A stretch of 64,000 nt of DNA from Chitinophagales bacterium (GTDB taxonomy: Bacteria > Bacteroidota > Bacteroidia > Chitinophagales > Chitinophagaceae). Each line of letters opens with the position of its first letter. Within the stretch, counting starts at the first letter, position 1. Below are positions 27,108-35,398 of the stretch, piece after piece. Below the pieces are notes generated by a model that worked only from the letters and a program-made list of their open reading frames with translations, was not told the origin of the DNA and did no database searches. The DNA is taken from the NCBI GenBank assembly GCA_017303395.1, contig JAFLBN010000008.1:62001-126000 (forward strand), written 5' to 3'. Made by a program: the position numbers and the translations under genes.

Positions 27108-28034
27108 ATGGACAAGAATAGCAAAGTATACGTAGCAGGGCACAAAGGAATGGTAGGTAGTGCTATTACCAGAAAGCTGCTGGCGGAAGGGTTTAGCAAT
27201 CTGGTATTCAGAACATCTGCTGAGCTGGATTTGAGGAATCAACAGGCAGTAGAACAATTCTTCGCTGCCGAAAAGCCTGACTATGTTTTTCTGGCTGCAG
27301 CAAAAGTTGGTGGCATACTTGCTAACAACCAATATAAGGCAGATTTCCTATATGATAACCTGATGATACAAAACAATGTAATCCATCAGGCATATAAGCA
27401 TGGTTTGAAGAAACTGATGTTTTTGGGTTCGTCATGTATCTATCCTAAAATGGCGCCACAGCCACTGAAGGAGGAATATCTGTTGACAGGTTTGTTGGAG
27501 CCAACTAACGAGCCGTATGCCATTGCAAAAATTGCTGGTATCAAAATGTGCGATGCCTACAGGTTTCAATACGGATGCAATTTCATATCAGTGATGCCTA
27601 CCAATCTATATGGCCCGAACGATAACTACGATTTGAATAATTCGCACGTATTGCCTGCATTACTGAGAAAATTTCATGATGCTAAAGAACAAGGTGCTCC
27701 GAATGTTACAGTTTGGGGTTCTGGCAAACCACTGCGTGAGTTTTTGCATGCAAATGATTTGGCAGATGCCTGCTACTATTTGATGGAGCATTGCAATGAA
27801 GCAGGTTTTGTGAATATTGGGGTTGGTGAAGATATCAGTATTGCCGACCTGGCACTGATGATAAAAGATATAGTGGGTTATGAAGGTGAGTTGGTATGGG
27901 ATACAACAAAACCTGATGGTACTCCTCGCAAGCTGATGGATGTATCTAAACTTCATGCAATGGGGTGGAAAGCTAAAATAGGATTGCGCGAAGGTATTGA
28001 AGCCGTATATAAAGAGAAGTTTCTCAACAACTAA
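27108..28034 (+). CDS. fcl: GDP-L-fucose synthase
   Basis: The epimerase/reductase that turns GDP-4-keto-6-deoxymannose into GDP-L-fucose with NADPH. The 308-residue protein has the Rossmann start VYVAGHKGMVGSAI, the FLGSSCIYPK strand with the catalytic Ser/Cys region, YAIAKIAGIKMC with the YxxxK pair, and the family-typical NLYGPNDNYD and PDGTPRKLMD. It follows gmd by eight bases and precedes the ABC permease. Confidence 0.97.
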   Translation: MDKNSKVYVAGHKGMVGSAITRKLLAEGFSNLVFRTSAELDLRNQQAVEQFFAAEKPDYVFLAAAKVGGILANNQYKADFLYDNLMIQNNVIHQAYKHGLKKLMFLGSSCIYPKMAPQPLKEEYLLTGLLEPTNEPYAIAKIAGIKMCDAYRFQYGCNFISVMPTNLYGPNDNYDLNNSHVLPALLRKFHDAKEQGAPNVTVWGSGKPLREFLHANDLADACYYLMEHCNEAGFVNIGVGEDISIADLALMIKDIVGYEGELVWDTTKPDGTPRKLMDVSKLHAMGWKAKIGLREGIEAVYKEKFLNN

Positions 28035-28043
28035 GAATCTATT

Positions 28044-28904
28044 TTGAAAGATACAAATCATAACGAAGACTGGAGCTTAGTCATTAAGCCCAAGACAGGG
28101 CTTTTTGAAATAAACTTCAAAGAGATTTGGCAGTACAGAGATTTGGTTATGTTGCTGGTAAAGAGAGATTTTGTGTCTTTCTACAAGCAAACCATCCTTG
28201 GGCCAATATGGTTTCTTGTTCAGCCATTGCTGACAACTATGATGTTCTTGCTTGTGTTTGGCAGAATAGCCCAATTGCCAACGGATGGCGTGCCTGCTAT
28301 TCTATTTTATCTGGCAGGTGTTACATGTTGGGGCTATTTTTCTGAAGCCCTTACTAAAACCTCAGAAACATTTACTGCAAATGCAAATATATTTGGTAAG
28401 GTATACTTCCCAAGGTTGATAATACCGCTTTCAATAGTAGTGTCTGCAATGATGCGATTGGGAGTACAATTGATTCTATTTTTTGCAGTACTTGGTTACT
28501 ATGTTTTTTTCAGCGATAGCAATACTCACCTTACTTGGGCTGCTGCATTGTTTCCTGTTTTAATAATAATGATGGGATTATTAGGCCTTGGTTTAGGATT
28601 GATATTCTCTGCATTGACTACAAAGTATAGAGACCTTCGCTTCTTACTGACGTTTGGCGTGCAATTATTGATGTACGCTACGCCGATTGTTTATCCTTTA
28701 TCGCTTGCTCCTGAAAAATACAGGTGGTTGATAGTTGCTAATCCGTTTACAGCAATTATCGAAACATTCAGGTTTGGGTTTCTGGGTGCCGGCGCATTTA
28801 ATTCAGCATATTTTACATACAGCGTAGTTGCAACAATAATAATCTTATTTACAGGTGTTCTGATATTTAATAAGGTTGAGAAAAACTTTATGGATACCGT
28901 ATAA
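28044..28904 (+). CDS. wzm: ABC transporter permease for polysaccharide export (Wzm-like)
   Basis: A 286-residue ABC-2-type permease with six membrane segments and the family-typical cytoplasmic N-terminus (IWQYRDLVMLLVKRDFVSFYKQT, about residues 29-51) and conserved segment ALTTKYRDLRFL near 190-201. It forms the membrane pore of an ATP-driven exporter of undecaprenyl-linked glycans. The start is a TTG at 28044, because the family N-terminus extends upstream of the first ATG. The Wzt ATPase gene follows ten bases later. Confidence 0.9.
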   Translation: MKDTNHNEDWSLVIKPKTGLFEINFKEIWQYRDLVMLLVKRDFVSFYKQTILGPIWFLVQPLLTTMMFLLVFGRIAQLPTDGVPAILFYLAGVTCWGYFSEALTKTSETFTANANIFGKVYFPRLIIPLSIVVSAMMRLGVQLILFFAVLGYYVFFSDSNTHLTWAAALFPVLIIMMGLLGLGLGLIFSALTTKYRDLRFLLTFGVQLLMYATPIVYPLSLAPEKYRWLIVANPFTAIIETFRFGFLGAGAFNSAYFTYSVVATIIILFTGVLIFNKVEKNFMDTV

Positions 28905-28914
28905 AAATACCCAC

Positions 28915-30186
28915 ATGTCGAATACTGTAATAGAGCTCAATAATATTTCAAAACTATATCGCCTTGGTGAGGTAGGTACTGGTACACTCTCACACGATCT
29001 TAATCGTTTGTGGCACCGCTTGCGCGGACAGGAAGATCCGTATGCTAAAGTTGGCGAAGAGAATAATAGAGAGAGCAAAGGTGGCGAATATGTATGGGCT
29101 ATACAGGATATTAGTTTCAAAGTGAATCAAGGTGACGTACTTGGTGTTATTGGTAAAAATGGCGCAGGAAAATCAACCTTGTTAAAAATATTGTCTCGTG
29201 TTACGGCACCAACAAAAGGTAGTATAAAAGCGAAAGGACGAATAGCAAGCTTGTTGGAAGTTGGTACAGGTTTTCACCCGGAGTTGACGGGCAGAGAAAA
29301 TATCTTTTTGAATGGGGCCATCCTTGGCATGACAAAAACAGAAATCAGGCGAAAGTTTGATGAGATAGTTTCTTTCTCAGGTGTAGAGCGTTATATAGAC
29401 ACACCTGTTAAGAGGTATAGTTCGGGTATGTATGTACGTCTGGCATTTGCAGTAGCCGCGCATCTGGAATCTGAAATATTGATAGTGGATGAAGTGCTTG
29501 CAGTAGGTGATGCTGAGTTTCAGAAAAAGTGCTTGGGTAGAATGAAAGATGTAAGTGCGAAGGAAGGCAGAACAGTATTGTTTGTGAGTCATAACATGGC
29601 AGCAGTAAGGCAATTGTGTACCAGTGCTGTAGTAATGAAAAATGGCAGATTGGTATTTGAAGGTACGCAGACAGATGGCGTAAACTTCTATCAGATGTCT
29701 CACAATACAAATTCTGAGTATATACACGAAGGAGATATTGAAAATGCACCGGGCAATAAACATATTCGCATCAAGCGATTTGATGTAAAACCTGTAAACG
29801 GAGAAGTGATTTCTATTTCTTCAGGGTTTGATTTTGAGTTAGAGTTTCTGAATAATAAAGAAGATATAAGTCTCGACGTAACATTCGAACTGAAAAATAG
29901 TGACGAGATAATTGTATTTCATAACGGTACCATATTAAGCCCGAATAAAGATTCAAAGAGAGGTTACTACAAAGTATCGTCAAGAATACCTGCGCATACA
30001 CTTAATGCAGGTGTTTATAAATTTACCTTGATATTTGGTGAAAGTCAACGTTATGAGGTTTGTGCATTAGAAGACTTCGTCCAATTTGAGATAATGAATG
30101 AAGCTAGCGGTAGTAATAGTAGTGTATTGCCTGGTATGTTGCATTTGAATATGCCATTTAGTACAACCTTCAACAAGGTGAATTAA
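28915..30186 (+). CDS. wzt: ABC transporter ATP-binding protein with C-terminal glycan-binding domain (Wzt-like)
   Basis: A 423-residue ATPase partner of Wzm. Walker A is GKNGAGKST (residues 80-88), the signature is YSSGMYVRLAFA and Walker B is ILIVDEVLAVGD. A 40-residue insertion (residues 20-57) before the core is typical of Wzt. Residues about 255-423 are an additional beta-rich domain, as in O-antigen Wzt proteins, where it recognises the finished or end-capped polymer. The ATG at 28915 is chosen over an upstream frame extension into wzm. Its presence implies that the exported chain, or a repeat unit, carries a recognisable terminal modification. Confidence 0.92.
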   Translation: MSNTVIELNNISKLYRLGEVGTGTLSHDLNRLWHRLRGQEDPYAKVGEENNRESKGGEYVWAIQDISFKVNQGDVLGVIGKNGAGKSTLLKILSRVTAPTKGSIKAKGRIASLLEVGTGFHPELTGRENIFLNGAILGMTKTEIRRKFDEIVSFSGVERYIDTPVKRYSSGMYVRLAFAVAAHLESEILIVDEVLAVGDAEFQKKCLGRMKDVSAKEGRTVLFVSHNMAAVRQLCTSAVVMKNGRLVFEGTQTDGVNFYQMSHNTNSEYIHEGDIENAPGNKHIRIKRFDVKPVNGEVISISSGFDFELEFLNNKEDISLDVTFELKNSDEIIVFHNGTILSPNKDSKRGYYKVSSRIPAHTLNAGVYKFTLIFGESQRYEVCALEDFVQFEIMNEASGSNSSVLPGMLHLNMPFSTTFNKVN

Positions 30187-30189
30187 ACC

Positions 30190-30609
30190 ATGACTTTAGA
30201 GACAGTAAAGCTTATTGATTTGCCCATAATCCCGGATGACAGGGGCAATCTTTCATTCTTCCAGAATGATGAGCATATACCATTCAAAATTCAACGCGCA
30301 TATTGGATATATGATGTGCCGGGTGGAGAACACAGAGGAGGGCATGCTTATACAGATTTGCAGGAAGTAATCATTGCATTGTCAGGTAGTTTTGATGTGG
30401 TAATAGATGATGGATTTGAAAAGAAAGTCGTAACACTCAATCGTTCTTACAACGCATTGTATGTGCCTAAAATGATTTGGCGAAGGCTTGAGAATTTTTC
30501 AACAAACAGCCTTGCGTTTATTGTTACAGATAAGCTGTATGATGCAGGACAATATATTAGGGACTATGAGCAGTACCTTAAAATGAAAAAAGATGGGAAA
30601 CAGGAATAG
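30190..30609 (+). CDS. dTDP-4-oxo-6-deoxyglucose 3,4-ketoisomerase (FdtA/QdtA family), copy 1
   Basis: A 139-residue cupin of the WxcM-like/FdtA family. Such enzymes convert dTDP-4-keto-6-deoxyglucose to the 3-keto isomer before a transaminase makes a 3-amino-3,6-dideoxyhexose (Fuc3N or Qui3N). The cupin core shows DDRGNLSFFQ, RAYWIYDVPGGEHRGGHAY with the family's His residues, and SGSFDVVIDDG. The protein is four bases after wzt and its end overlaps the next, homologous gene by 17 bases. Whether it yields the galacto or gluco isomer cannot be told from sequence. Confidence 0.88.
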   Translation: MTLETVKLIDLPIIPDDRGNLSFFQNDEHIPFKIQRAYWIYDVPGGEHRGGHAYTDLQEVIIALSGSFDVVIDDGFEKKVVTLNRSYNALYVPKMIWRRLENFSTNSLAFIVTDKLYDAGQYIRDYEQYLKMKKDGKQE

Positions 30610-31015
30610 TGTTTTTGACTGTCATATTGTTCATTTCCCTGTTATACATAACAGAGCTGGTAACATAACGCCTGTTCAAAATAATATTGAAATACCATTC
30701 GATATAAAACGTGTGTATTATCTGTATGATGTACCGGGTGGTGCTGATAGAGGAGGCCATGCACATAGAGACTTAAAGCAGTTGATTATTGCAGCAAGTG
30801 GTAGTTTTGATATAACACTTGATGATGGGACGACAAAAAAGACATTTTCGCTGAACAGACCAAATATGGGTTTGTACTTGTGCCCCGGTATTTGGAGGGA
30901 TATCTCCAATTTCTCATCAGGAGCTATATGCTTGGTGCTTGCTTCAGAGCCTTATGATGAAAGCGATTACATCAGACATTATGATGAATACAAAATATAC
31001 TGTAATGAACTTTGA
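30593..31015 (+). CDS. dTDP-4-oxo-6-deoxyglucose 3,4-ketoisomerase (FdtA/QdtA family), copy 2
   Basis: A 140-residue paralogue of the preceding gene: RVYYLYDVPGGADRGGHAHRDLKQ aligns with the corresponding stretch of copy 1 (YDVPGG, then RGGHA), and SGSFDITLDDG with SGSFDVVIDDG. Copy 2 keeps the HAH pair (GGHAHRDL) seen in characterised FdtA/QdtA, while copy 1 has HAY at that point. The ATG at 30593 lies inside the 3' end of copy 1. The two could form a heteromer or give two isomers. The following hydratase gene overlaps its 3' end. Confidence 0.88.
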   Translation: MGNRNSVFDCHIVHFPVIHNRAGNITPVQNNIEIPFDIKRVYYLYDVPGGADRGGHAHRDLKQLIIAASGSFDITLDDGTTKKTFSLNRPNMGLYLCPGIWRDISNFSSGAICLVLASEPYDESDYIRHYDEYKIYCNEL

Positions 31016-31415
31016 CATAGGGCATATCGTTACATTCTCTAAGACTATTTCTGAGTTTGATATTTACCAATTTGCAGGTATTACGGGAGATTTCAACCCC
31101 CTTCACGTGAATGAAGAATATGCAAAAAGTACAAGGTTTGGCAAGCGAATTGCTCATGGTATGCTTACATCGTCATTTATATGTACAGCATTGGGGACTC
31201 AAATGCCGGGAGTAGGAACTATCCATTTAAATCAAAACCTGAGTTTTAAAAAGCCTGTTTATATAGGCGATACAATAACTGTAAAATTAGAGTTGCTGGA
31301 AAAGAATGCTGATAAAAACATTTGGGTAATAAAATCAGATGTTTACAATCAACATGACGAAATAGTTGTTGAAGGGACTTCAACAGTAAAACCTCCAATA
31401 ATCCATGAAGTTTAA
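31005..31415 (+). CDS. MaoC-family (R)-specific enoyl-CoA hydratase, PhaJ-like
   Basis: A 136-residue single hot-dog domain. The hydratase 2 motif is intact: GDFNPLH with D29 and H34, the same Asp-x4-His spacing as the D31/H36 pair of Aeromonas PhaJ, followed by FGKRIAHGMLTSS and GTIHLNQNLSFKKPVYIGD. PhaJ enzymes hydrate crotonyl-CoA-type substrates to (R)-3-hydroxyacyl-CoA. The ATG at 31005 gives a PhaJ-sized protein; in-frame ATGs at 30981 and 30984 are possible. It sits between sugar ketoisomerases and a hexapeptide acyltransferase, overlapping both, so its product may be an acyl donor for sugar N-acylation. That role is inferred. Confidence 0.85.
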   Translation: MNFDIGHIVTFSKTISEFDIYQFAGITGDFNPLHVNEEYAKSTRFGKRIAHGMLTSSFICTALGTQMPGVGTIHLNQNLSFKKPVYIGDTITVKLELLEKNADKNIWVIKSDVYNQHDEIVVEGTSTVKPPIIHEV

Positions 31416-32193
31416 TAACAGGAACGTACACATTAGTGCCACAGCAACCATTGGCAAAAATGTTAGAATAGGAGATAATACCACCATATATGATAATGTG
31501 GTGATAGGCGACAATGTTACTATATGTAATGATTGTGTTTTAGGTGAACCGACAAGTGCGTATTATCAGAACGAAGAAAGCTACGTGAATAAACCGACGT
31601 ATATCGGTACAGGGGCTTTTATCAGGAGTCATTGTATAATATATGCAGGTACATCATTAGGAGAAGGTTGTATTACCGGACATAGAGTAACAATCAGAGA
31701 AAATACAATTGCAGGTAAGCACTGTCTTATCAGTACTCTTGTAGATATTCAGGGTAATTGTAAAATAGGTGACTATAGCCGCATATATAGTAATGTTCAC
31801 ATAGGTGAGCAAACGGTTATTGGAAATTATGTTTTCATATACCCTTATACAATCTTTACAAACGATCCGCAGCCACCATCTACTACTTTGTCAGGTGCAC
31901 ATGTCGATGACTATTCGATAATAACGATACACTGTAAAGTATTGCCTGGTGTGAGAGTCGGTAAGCATTGCCTTGTAGGCGCGAACTCTGTGATAAGCAG
32001 AGATATTGAAGAATACTCTTTTGCTATGGGTGCACCGGCTAAGAGAATCCGAGATATACGAGAGATACCATCAAAAATGGATAATACTGAATCGTATTAT
32101 CCATGGCCTTATCATTTTGAACGTGGCATGCCTTGGCAGGGAATAGGTTATGATAAATGGGTGGAGGATAGAGGGGTTGCTGACAATGGATAG
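31405..32193 (+). CDS. Left-handed beta-helix acyltransferase (hexapeptide family)
   Basis: A 262-residue hexapeptide-repeat transferase. Nearly the whole protein from residue 8 to 205 is built of [LIV]-G-x4 turns (for example ATIGKNVRIGDNTTIYDNVVIGDN, read as successive hexads), with a long loop containing QPPSTTLSGAHVDDYS and a C-terminal helical tail of about 45 residues rich in Trp/Tyr. Such enzymes transfer an acetyl or longer acyl group from CoA or ACP to an amino sugar. The repeats and the flanking PhaJ-like gene, which it overlaps by 11 bases, suggest transfer of a hydroxyacyl group to a 3-amino sugar. The acetyl alternative cannot be excluded. Confidence 0.85.
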   Translation: MKFNNRNVHISATATIGKNVRIGDNTTIYDNVVIGDNVTICNDCVLGEPTSAYYQNEESYVNKPTYIGTGAFIRSHCIIYAGTSLGEGCITGHRVTIRENTIAGKHCLISTLVDIQGNCKIGDYSRIYSNVHIGEQTVIGNYVFIYPYTIFTNDPQPPSTTLSGAHVDDYSIITIHCKVLPGVRVGKHCLVGANSVISRDIEEYSFAMGAPAKRIRDIREIPSKMDNTESYYPWPYHFERGMPWQGIGYDKWVEDRGVADNG

Positions 32194-33163
32194 TCCGTTA
32201 GTAACAGTTGGGGTTGTCAGCTTTAATACCGGCAGATATGTAGTAAGGACACTTGAGTCTATTATGGCTCAAACCTACGCTAATATAGAAGTGATTATTG
32301 TTGATGACGGGTCTTCAGATAATTCAGTTGACCTAATTGAAAATTGGCTCAATAAACACAATAAGCAGCATTGGCAATTCATAAAGCATCCGCAAAATAA
32401 AGGTTTGCATTATGGGCTTAACAAGATATTAGATGCGGCAACAGGAAAGTATATCAGTTTTATAGGGGATGATGAGTTTGTGCCGGAGAAGACAGCTAAG
32501 CAAGTAGAGATGCTTGAAAGAGCCGGATCGGAATATGGAGTGGCTTATGGCAACATGAGTTACATCGACGAGGAAAGCAATCCAAAGGGCGACAGTAATT
32601 GGTTTGATGATAAGTTCTACAAGAACTATCCAATACCTCAGGAAAATATTCTGCACGATATAGTATACTCAGTGACGTTCTTTGTACAAGCATCGTTGTA
32701 TAGTTTGGACTTGTTACGTAAGCTGAAGTTCAGATTTGATGCAAGATTTATTACTGAAGACTGGTATCTCAATCTTTTTGTAGCCAGATATAGCAAAGCG
32801 ATAGGTGTTTATGATATAATGTGTCGCTATAGATATCGCAATGATTCAATAACTGCTACTAACTGGACTGATGAGAAAATGCACAAAGTATTGCTCTCTC
32901 AGTTGGATATGTTAAATCATGTTTATAACTATCCTGAGAACACCAGTGCAGACAAGTTGGTGATATATAAAAAGATGCATGCACTCGCGTTGCAGTTATA
33001 TGCATCAACAAAGCTAAATAGAATAAAGAAATCAGTAGTAGCATTTGGACTTTTTAAAAAGCAACCAAGTGTCAAGAATATAATGAAGAGTATTGTGCTG
33101 TTGTTGATGGGGAATTTGGATGTAACAAGAGGTGTTGAGCAATCTAGGATGATTGAAAGGTAA
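32186..33163 (+). CDS. Glycosyltransferase family 2
   Basis: A 325-residue GT-A enzyme. The nucleotide-binding start PLVTVGVVSFNTGRYVVRTL, then IEVIIVDDGSSDNSVDLI, is the GT2 hallmark; the DxD-like metal site is FIGDDEF near residue 98, and ITEDWYLNLF supplies the downstream acidic ED. The ATG at 32186 is preferred because it begins just before the conserved strand and overlaps the end of the acyltransferase gene by eight bases. Sugar specificity is unknown. Confidence 0.86.
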   Translation: MDSPLVTVGVVSFNTGRYVVRTLESIMAQTYANIEVIIVDDGSSDNSVDLIENWLNKHNKQHWQFIKHPQNKGLHYGLNKILDAATGKYISFIGDDEFVPEKTAKQVEMLERAGSEYGVAYGNMSYIDEESNPKGDSNWFDDKFYKNYPIPQENILHDIVYSVTFFVQASLYSLDLLRKLKFRFDARFITEDWYLNLFVARYSKAIGVYDIMCRYRYRNDSITATNWTDEKMHKVLLSQLDMLNHVYNYPENTSADKLVIYKKMHALALQLYASTKLNRIKKSVVAFGLFKKQPSVKNIMKSIVLLLMGNLDVTRGVEQSRMIER

Positions 33164-33164
33164 T

Positions 33165-34268
33165 ATGAAAGTTCTTATTGTTGATTTCGACCACTATGAA
33201 ATGCTGTACTCACTCTATATGTCGGCTTGCAGGTATGCAAGTCATATTTATATATGTTCAGTACAGGAGTATATAGAAAGGTTGAAAGAACTAGAACTAC
33301 CTTTTAATATAAAAGTTGATTGGATAGTTGCCGACTCTCCTAAGGATTTATTGGCAAAGGCTGATAAATTCTCAGGTATTGAGGTTCAATATAGTTTTCT
33401 AAATACGATTTATTCAGATTTTAATGATGCCATAACTTGGCTTAGTATGTTTAGTTATGGGCATATCGTACTAACTATACACAATGCCAACTTCTGGCTG
33501 ATGAAGGGTACAAGATATAAACTCTTTAAGCGCCCCCGCAATGAGCAGCATAAAGCAATGCTTAGATTAGTAGAATTGTCAGCGTCAGTTCTGGTACTTA
33601 GTGAAAATGTGAAGAAGTATATAGAATCGAAGTATAAGCCTAAGAAGAACATTGTTGTTTTTCCATATTCAGTATATGAGGGTTTTAGAGGAAATACGAC
33701 AGGGGATTGCATCACAATAGCTGTGCCGGGTGTAATAGAACGAACCAGAAGAGACTATGAGTTGATATTGAATGTTTTTCAGGAACTGGATTCTAAGAAA
33801 TTCAAACTAAAGCTTTTGGGACCTCCTATAGGGGACTATGGTAATGAAATCGTTGCTAAATGCTTAGAACTGAAAAAGAAAGGCTATTTGATAGATTTAC
33901 TTGACGATCCTAAACATTTTGAGCACGAAATATCAGACACTACAGTAATACTTGCTCCTATCAACATACAGACATCTTTTGCAGGAATAGAAGAAACATA
34001 CGGTGTTTCAAAAGAATCAGGAGTAATATTTGATGTGGTAAGATATGCAATGCCTGCTATTCTGCCGAAAAGCTTACATGTGCCTGCTGATATCTCAAAC
34101 GCAATATTGAGGTATAATACTGCGGATGAATTGAAAGCACAAATAGTTTCTTTAACGGAACATTCGACGCTTGAGAAACTAAAAGAAAAAACCGTTACTG
34201 TCTCACAAAATTATAGTATTGACGCTGTGAGTAAAAAGTTATTCGAAGACCTAGGTTATTTATCATGA
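33165..34268 (+). CDS. Glycosyltransferase-like protein (GT-B, divergent)
   Basis: A 367-residue protein. It lacks a clean GT4 E-x7-E motif, but the layout is that of a GT-B enzyme: an N-terminal Rossmann strand (KVLIVDFDHYEML), a middle ITIAVPGVIERTRRDYEL nucleotide-domain start, KFKLKLLGPP, and a C-terminal ILAPINIQTSFAGIEETYG followed by FDVVRYAMPAILP. The reading frame opens with ATG at 33165; a TTG at 33153 would extend it by four residues. Base composition here is visibly more AT-rich than in the flanking housekeeping genes. It overlaps the start of the amidotransferase gene by four bases. Confidence 0.65.
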   Translation: MKVLIVDFDHYEMLYSLYMSACRYASHIYICSVQEYIERLKELELPFNIKVDWIVADSPKDLLAKADKFSGIEVQYSFLNTIYSDFNDAITWLSMFSYGHIVLTIHNANFWLMKGTRYKLFKRPRNEQHKAMLRLVELSASVLVLSENVKKYIESKYKPKKNIVVFPYSVYEGFRGNTTGDCITIAVPGVIERTRRDYELILNVFQELDSKKFKLKLLGPPIGDYGNEIVAKCLELKKKGYLIDLLDDPKHFEHEISDTTVILAPINIQTSFAGIEETYGVSKESGVIFDVVRYAMPAILPKSLHVPADISNAILRYNTADELKAQIVSLTEHSTLEKLKEKTVTVSQNYSIDAVSKKLFEDLGYLS

Positions 34269-35398
34269 TTACCTGTAAAAATTGCATATTAGATAGTAAC
34301 GACGACCCGAATTTGGTGTTGGATGAGAATGGTGTTTGTAATCATTGTCACTGGTATTACTCTGAAGCGGCCTGTTATCTGAAGCAAGGGCAAGAAGGTG
34401 AACAATTGTTACAGGAAACGGTCAATGCTATAAAAGAGTACGGAAAGGATAAGCAATATGATTGCCTGATAGGATTAAGTGGCGGTGTTGATAGCAGTTA
34501 TGTAGCATACAAGGCGAAGCAGCTAGGTTTAAGAGCACTATGTGTGCATTTTGATAATGGTTGGAATAGTGAACAGGCTGTGATGAATATTCATCACATA
34601 GTTAATAAGTTAGGTTTTGATCTTAGTACATATGTAATCAACTGGGAGGAATTTAAAGATTTGCAGTTGGCATATCTCAAGGCTTCAGTGATAGATATTG
34701 AAGTGCTTACAGATCATGCTATTTACGGCACCATGTTCAAAATAGCTAAAGACAATGATATAAAGTACGTGCTCGGTGGGCATAATGTAGTGACAGAAGG
34801 TGTGTTGCCTTACCATTGGACGTACAATAAGAAAGACTACATCAATATAAAAGCCATACACAAAAAGTATGGTGAGAAAGCTTTGCAGACATATCCGTTC
34901 CTTGATAAAAAAATGAAAAAGTTTATCAAAGAGTCCGGGGTTGAGTTTGTAAATTATCTCAATTGGATGCCTTACGTAAAGGATGATGTAAAAGAGGTGT
35001 TGAAAAAAGAGTTAGACTGGCAAGACTACGGTGGCAAGCATTACGAGAGCATCTGGACAAGATTTTATCAAGGCTATATACTGCCGGTAAAGTTTGGTGT
35101 AGATAAACGTAAAGCACATTATGCAACCTTGATTTGTTCGGGACAAATGACAAGAGAGCAAGCTTTGGAAGAGATGAAAAAACCTGCTTACGATGAAGCA
35201 TTATTTCAGGTTGATAAAGAGTTTGTCTTAAAGAAGCTGGGACTTAGCGAACAAGAGTTTGATAAAATAATGCAACTACCTGTTCGCAATCACAGAGAGT
35301 TTGATACCGAAGGTTCTTTCTTCCATTATTACCCCATATTAAAGCCACTAAGGCCGCTGTGGCATACATTTAAAAAGCTTTCGGGAAAACAGGTATAG
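34265..35398 (+). CDS. N-acetyl sugar amidotransferase (WbpG/PseA type), copy 1
   Basis: A 377-residue ATP-PP-loop amidotransferase. In Pseudomonas O-antigen and Campylobacter flagellar sugars this family, with HisH- and HisF-like partners, replaces the N-acetyl group by an acetamidino group. Visible are two CxxC pairs (C4/C7 and C25/C28, probable zinc site), the PP-loop SGGVDSS (residues 72-78), HFDNGWNSEQAV, and a C-terminal RKAHYATLICSGQMTREQAL. A second copy lies at 41388. No HisH-type glutaminase is visible; a HisF-like gene is at 39508. Confidence 0.9.
   Translation: MITCKNCILDSNDDPNLVLDENGVCNHCHWYYSEAACYLKQGQEGEQLLQETVNAIKEYGKDKQYDCLIGLSGGVDSSYVAYKAKQLGLRALCVHFDNGWNSEQAVMNIHHIVNKLGFDLSTYVINWEEFKDLQLAYLKASVIDIEVLTDHAIYGTMFKIAKDNDIKYVLGGHNVVTEGVLPYHWTYNKKDYINIKAIHKKYGEKALQTYPFLDKKMKKFIKESGVEFVNYLNWMPYVKDDVKEVLKKELDWQDYGGKHYESIWTRFYQGYILPVKFGVDKRKAHYATLICSGQMTREQALEEMKKPAYDEALFQVDKEFVLKKLGLSEQEFDKIMQLPVRNHREFDTEGSFFHYYPILKPLRPLWHTFKKLSGKQV

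Noticed and set aside
30939-31004. Upstream extension of the PhaJ-like reading frame to an earlier ATG
   Set aside because: It would overlap the second ketoisomerase by 77 bases and add sequence not found in PhaJ proteins; the start at 31005 gives the family length.
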